DNA of 64,000 bases from Candidatus Schekmanbacteria bacterium. Its GTDB lineage: Bacteria > CSSED10-310 > JACPHN01. Every line of letters starts with the position of its first letter. The stretch's first letter is position 1. Below the pieces are notes generated by a model, which did not search any database, had not been told where the DNA came from, and saw only the letters and a list, made by a program, of their open reading frames with translations. Location of the stretch: contig JACPHN010000041.1 of the NCBI GenBank assembly GCA_016188575.1, positions 1-64,000 on the forward strand. The letters are read 5' to 3'. The position numbers and the translations under genes were made by a program. Positions 61,551 through 64,000 of the stretch are shown here, piece after piece.

Positions 61551-63154
61551 GGGCGGTGCGCCTGGTTAGCCCGGCGGCGGTCGCGGTCACCGTAGTCCTG
61601 CTGCTGGTCGCCACGGCGGACGCCGCCGCCGGGACGCGCGTGATTGCGATCATCGCCGGCAACAACGCCGGCACCGCGGACGACGCCGCGCTCGAGTTCG
61701 CGGAGCATGATGCCGAGGCACTCGCGGCGGTGCTGCGCAAGCTCTCCGGCGTCGCTGCACACGATGCCGTGCTGCTGCTCGGTGACCAGGCCGAAGATCT
61801 CAGAAATGCCTTGCTGCAGACCAACGTGCGCCTGCGCTCGCCGCTGCGCGATCCAGGCCAGGACGTCACCATCCTCATCACCTACTACTCTGGACATGCC
61901 GGGCCTGATGGGCTACACATGTCGGGGACGGTGCTTCCTTTCGAGGAGCTCAAGGCACTGGTGGCCGGCTCGGCGGCCTCCGTACGCGTGCTCATCGTCG
62001 ACGCGTGCCGCAGTGGAGGTATCACCCGTGTAAAGGGCGCGCGCGCGGCGGCGCCATTCGACATCGCGATGGAAGACCGCATCACGGCGGAGGGACTCGC
62101 CATCATCACCTCGAGCACCGCCGGGGAAAACAGTTATGAATCGCAGAGCCTGCGCGGCTCTTTCTTCACGCACCACCTCGTAAGTGGGCTGCGCGGTGCC
62201 GCCGACACCGACCGCGACCGGCGGGTGACGCTTGCTGAGCTGTATGACTATGCGTACCGCCAGACGCTGCAATCTTCCGGGAGCACGTCATCACTGCAGC
62301 ATCCGACCTTCCTGTATGAGATCAAGGGGCGAGGCGAGCTGGCGATCGCACGACTCGATCGCGATGTGGAACGGATGGCGACGCTGCAGATCGCCTCGCC
62401 GGGACGATATCTGCTGCGCGATCGCGCGGAAGACGGTCCGATCGCCGCTGAAGTCGAGATTTCGGAGAAGGGTGCTGACATTGTCCTGCCGGCAGGGGAA
62501 TACTTTGTCCAGCACAGGGGCAAGGCTGCGTTTCGGGAGTACGGGGTCGCTCTGAACAGCCGCGCCGCAGTCGCGCTCGAAAAGTTGCCGTTCCGCGAAG
62601 TCACGTACGCCCGGCTGCTCCGCAAGGGTGGCGGCGAAAGACGCGCCGTCCACGGTTTCTATGCTTTGGCGGCCGGACGAGGCGAAACGCTGGACCGCGA
62701 AGGCCCGACTGCGCACGCCGTGCTCGGATATTCTCTGGATCTGCCCTGGCTTACCTGGGGTGGGCGGTTTCGCTATGCGGACCGCAAATCGACGCTCGCG
62801 GGCGCCAGCCTCGAGCAGCGGCACACAGAGTTGGCCTTCGGGCTCACGGCTCAGCGCTACGTCGACCTGAATCGCATCAGCCTCGCGCTCGGGCTCAGCG
62901 CCGAGGCGGTGCGGCACGAGCAGCGCTTTTCCGGCCCCGGACGGGCGCCGGCGCGCGCCGCGTGGGGATCGGCGTTTGGCGGGCTTCTGGGGGTGGAGCT
63001 GCAACTGGCGCCGCGCCTTGTAGCGCGTGTCGAGCTCGGCCCGATGACGACGACGTTCACCCGCGCCATCATCGACAACGGCGCCCCAGCGGGCAGCGAA
63101 ACTGCCTCGGTCTTCACGTGGTGGCTGGCGACCGGTTTCGGGTGGCGTTTTTGA
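61547..63154 (+). CDS. Exported caspase-like peptidase fused to an outer-membrane-like beta-barrel
   Basis: The product has 535 residues. A signal peptide (SPAAVAVTVVLLLVATADAA) leads to a caspase p20-like domain (about 30-245). His117 lies in LITYYSGHAGPDG and Cys154 in VLIVDACRSGG; both catalytic residues are kept. Residues about 255-355 are a beta-sandwich (GRYLLRDRAEDGPIAAEVEI, LPAGEYFVQHRG). From about 360 on the chain alternates as short strands with aromatic ends and closes LATGFGWRF, a C-terminal Phe typical of beta-barrel outer-membrane proteins. Location would be periplasmic with an outer-membrane anchor. The gene overlaps the anti-sigma gene by four bases. Confidence 0.82.
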   Translation: MRAVRLVSPAAVAVTVVLLLVATADAAAGTRVIAIIAGNNAGTADDAALEFAEHDAEALAAVLRKLSGVAAHDAVLLLGDQAEDLRNALLQTNVRLRSPLRDPGQDVTILITYYSGHAGPDGLHMSGTVLPFEELKALVAGSAASVRVLIVDACRSGGITRVKGARAAAPFDIAMEDRITAEGLAIITSSTAGENSYESQSLRGSFFTHHLVSGLRGAADTDRDRRVTLAELYDYAYRQTLQSSGSTSSLQHPTFLYEIKGRGELAIARLDRDVERMATLQIASPGRYLLRDRAEDGPIAAEVEISEKGADIVLPAGEYFVQHRGKAAFREYGVALNSRAAVALEKLPFREVTYARLLRKGGGERRAVHGFYALAAGRGETLDREGPTAHAVLGYSLDLPWLTWGGRFRYADRKSTLAGASLEQRHTELAFGLTAQRYVDLNRISLALGLSAEAVRHEQRFSGPGRAPARAAWGSAFGGLLGVELQLAPRLVARVELGPMTTTFTRAIIDNGAPAGSETASVFTWWLATGFGWRF

Positions 63155-63236
63155 CGAATTGTCCAGACGGCGCGCGGCGAGTAGAATAGCAGGCGTTTAC
63201 AGGCCTGCCCGGTGAACCCCAACTCCGCGTGTAGCG

Positions 63237-64000
63237 ATGAGCGACTATCGGCTTCTTGGCAAACGCTTCGTGCGCGCGATGCGTCTGCGCTATCTCTCGG
63301 CACTCGGGCTGCTGGGCGTGCTTGCGATCTTCAACTACGCCGGGATGGCCTCCGCCATTCGCGGGCATCGAGTGGACGCGGAAATCGTCAATATCAGCGG
63401 CCGCCAACGCATGTTGAGCCAGCGCATCATAAGCGCCGCGACGATGCTCGTTCATGGACCGCCCGCTCAGCGGTCCAGTGCGCGCACAGAGATCCTCGAG
63501 GCTGCAGGTAGCCTGCTGGAGAGCCAGGCCATCCTCTCCAACCTGGCGCCCGCGACCTTTCACGCCTCATCGCGTGAGGCCGCACCGCCGCTTGCAGACG
63601 CGGTTCGCGCCTTCGTGGCCCGGGCCCGGGCGCTCGCGGAGCTCTCCGACGCGCACCTGTCAGAAGGTGTTGGTGGCGGGCTGGCGGAGCAGCAAGCCGC
63701 CGCGGCGCAGCTTCTGGTCCGACTGGACGGCGCCGTCGGCGCCTATCAGGCGATTGCGGACCAGCGCGTAGCGGAGCTTGGGCGGGAGCACCTCAGTGCC
63801 CTGCTCACGACCCTCGTTGTGCTCGGCGCCCTCGGTCTCGCAGTTTTTCGCCCCATGAGCCAGCGGGTTCAACACGACGTCGACAGACTCGTCGGTCTCA
63901 CGGCGCAGACCGAAGTGCAGGCGAACGCCATCGGCCGAGCCTATCAGGAGCTGCAGAAAGAGGCCGCCGACAGGCGCAACGCTCAGGATGCGCTGCGGGA
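63237..64000 (+). CDS. PilJ-type membrane sensor (3' part outside window)
   Basis: About 254 residues are visible from ATG 63237 (start uncertain, weak ribosome-binding site). The first helix (YLSALGLLGVLAIFNYAG) is followed by AEIVNISGRQRMLSQRIISA, the hallmark of the type IV pili methyl-accepting/NarX-type sensing domain. A second helix (LSALLTTLVVLGALGLAVF) lies near residue 185-205, then a coiled coil (VQANAIGRAYQELQKEAADR) that usually leads into a histidine kinase, PAS domain or cyclase. It is 82 bases after the caspase gene and could sense the same signals, but cotranscription is not shown. Confidence 0.8.
   Translation, partial: MSDYRLLGKRFVRAMRLRYLSALGLLGVLAIFNYAGMASAIRGHRVDAEIVNISGRQRMLSQRIISAATMLVHGPPAQRSSARTEILEAAGSLLESQAILSNLAPATFHASSREAAPPLADAVRAFVARARALAELSDAHLSEGVGGGLAEQQAAAAQLLVRLDGAVGAYQAIADQRVAELGREHLSALLTTLVVLGALGLAVFRPMSQRVQHDVDRLVGLTAQTEVQANAIGRAYQELQKEAADRRNAQDALR

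Noticed and set aside
1-64000. tRNA, rRNA or riboswitch genes
   Set aside because: I looked for GGTTCGAATC-type T-arms, rRNA core motifs and a thiamine riboswitch before thi genes. Stretches such as GGTTCGACTGCA at 3468 belong to the repeat family and lack a cloverleaf. The start of the thi operon is outside the window.

Overview
The window is GC-rich, densely coded DNA of a Gram-negative bacterium. Outer-membrane beta-barrels, RND pumps, lipoprotein signals, a periplasmic-binding ABC operon and a sigma-54 activator support this. Tandem Ser/Thr kinases, a large YD-repeat protein, a caspase, Thr-Pro linkers and ankyrin proteins fit a deltaproteobacterial-type lineage (Myxococcota, Desulfobacterota or Binatota-like). 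No rRNA or tRNA was recognised, so the lineage is an inference.

Layout. 0-2 kb: end of a thiamine thiazole operon (thiG-thiH-thiS). 2-6.7 kb: a TPR/beta-propeller lipoprotein and a large sigma-54 activator with two Fis-type HTHs. 7.1-11.3 kb (minus): a four-gene envelope exporter (LolD-like ATPase, FtsX-type permease, LolA-like carrier, outer-membrane barrel). 11.3-12.2 kb: a scrap-heap with a TnpB remnant, its right-end hairpin and a probable group II intron 3' end. 12.2-15.5 kb: a small membrane protein, a P1-nuclease/PLC-like TPR protein, decayed tpx and secreted-protein genes, and a cupin. 15.5-21.9 kb (minus): a tightly coupled ankyrin - kinase - kinase operon. 22.3-29.4 kb: a secreted serine protease, a zinc-ribbon/pilin-like membrane protein, gpmI, a GH39-like glycosidase and a hypothetical gene. 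30-38.2 kb: an RHS/YD-repeat toxin with a Hint domain, followed by a candidate immunity gene. 38.4-39.3 kb: a UPF0175-like/HisKA fusion overlapping a response regulator. 39.3-45.4 kb (minus): yejA-yejB-yejE and an LPG-synthase-type membrane domain fused to a beta-propeller. 45.5-46.1 kb: a decayed TehA-family gene. 46.3-53.9 kb: an RND adaptor and two tandem RND pumps. 54-57.7 kb: an RDD protein, a kinase fragment, a Uma2 nuclease, a PIN fragment and a beta-helix lipoprotein. 57.8-63.2 kb: a compact unit of secreted metzincin, ECF sigma, membrane anti-sigma and a caspase joined to an outer-membrane-like barrel. A PilJ-type sensor runs off the window end.

The most novel parts are the protease-sigma-caspase unit at 57.8-63.2 kb, the UPF0175/HisKA fusion at 38.4 kb, the coupled ankyrin/kinase cluster and a dispersed family of roughly 100-170 bp palindromic repeats in the gaps between genes. 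Many intergenic spaces carry fragments of known genes (tpx, tehA, tnpB, a kinase N-lobe, a PIN domain, a TPR), which suggests active gene decay. Start codons were chosen by ribosome-binding site, signal peptide and overlap with the neighbouring gene.
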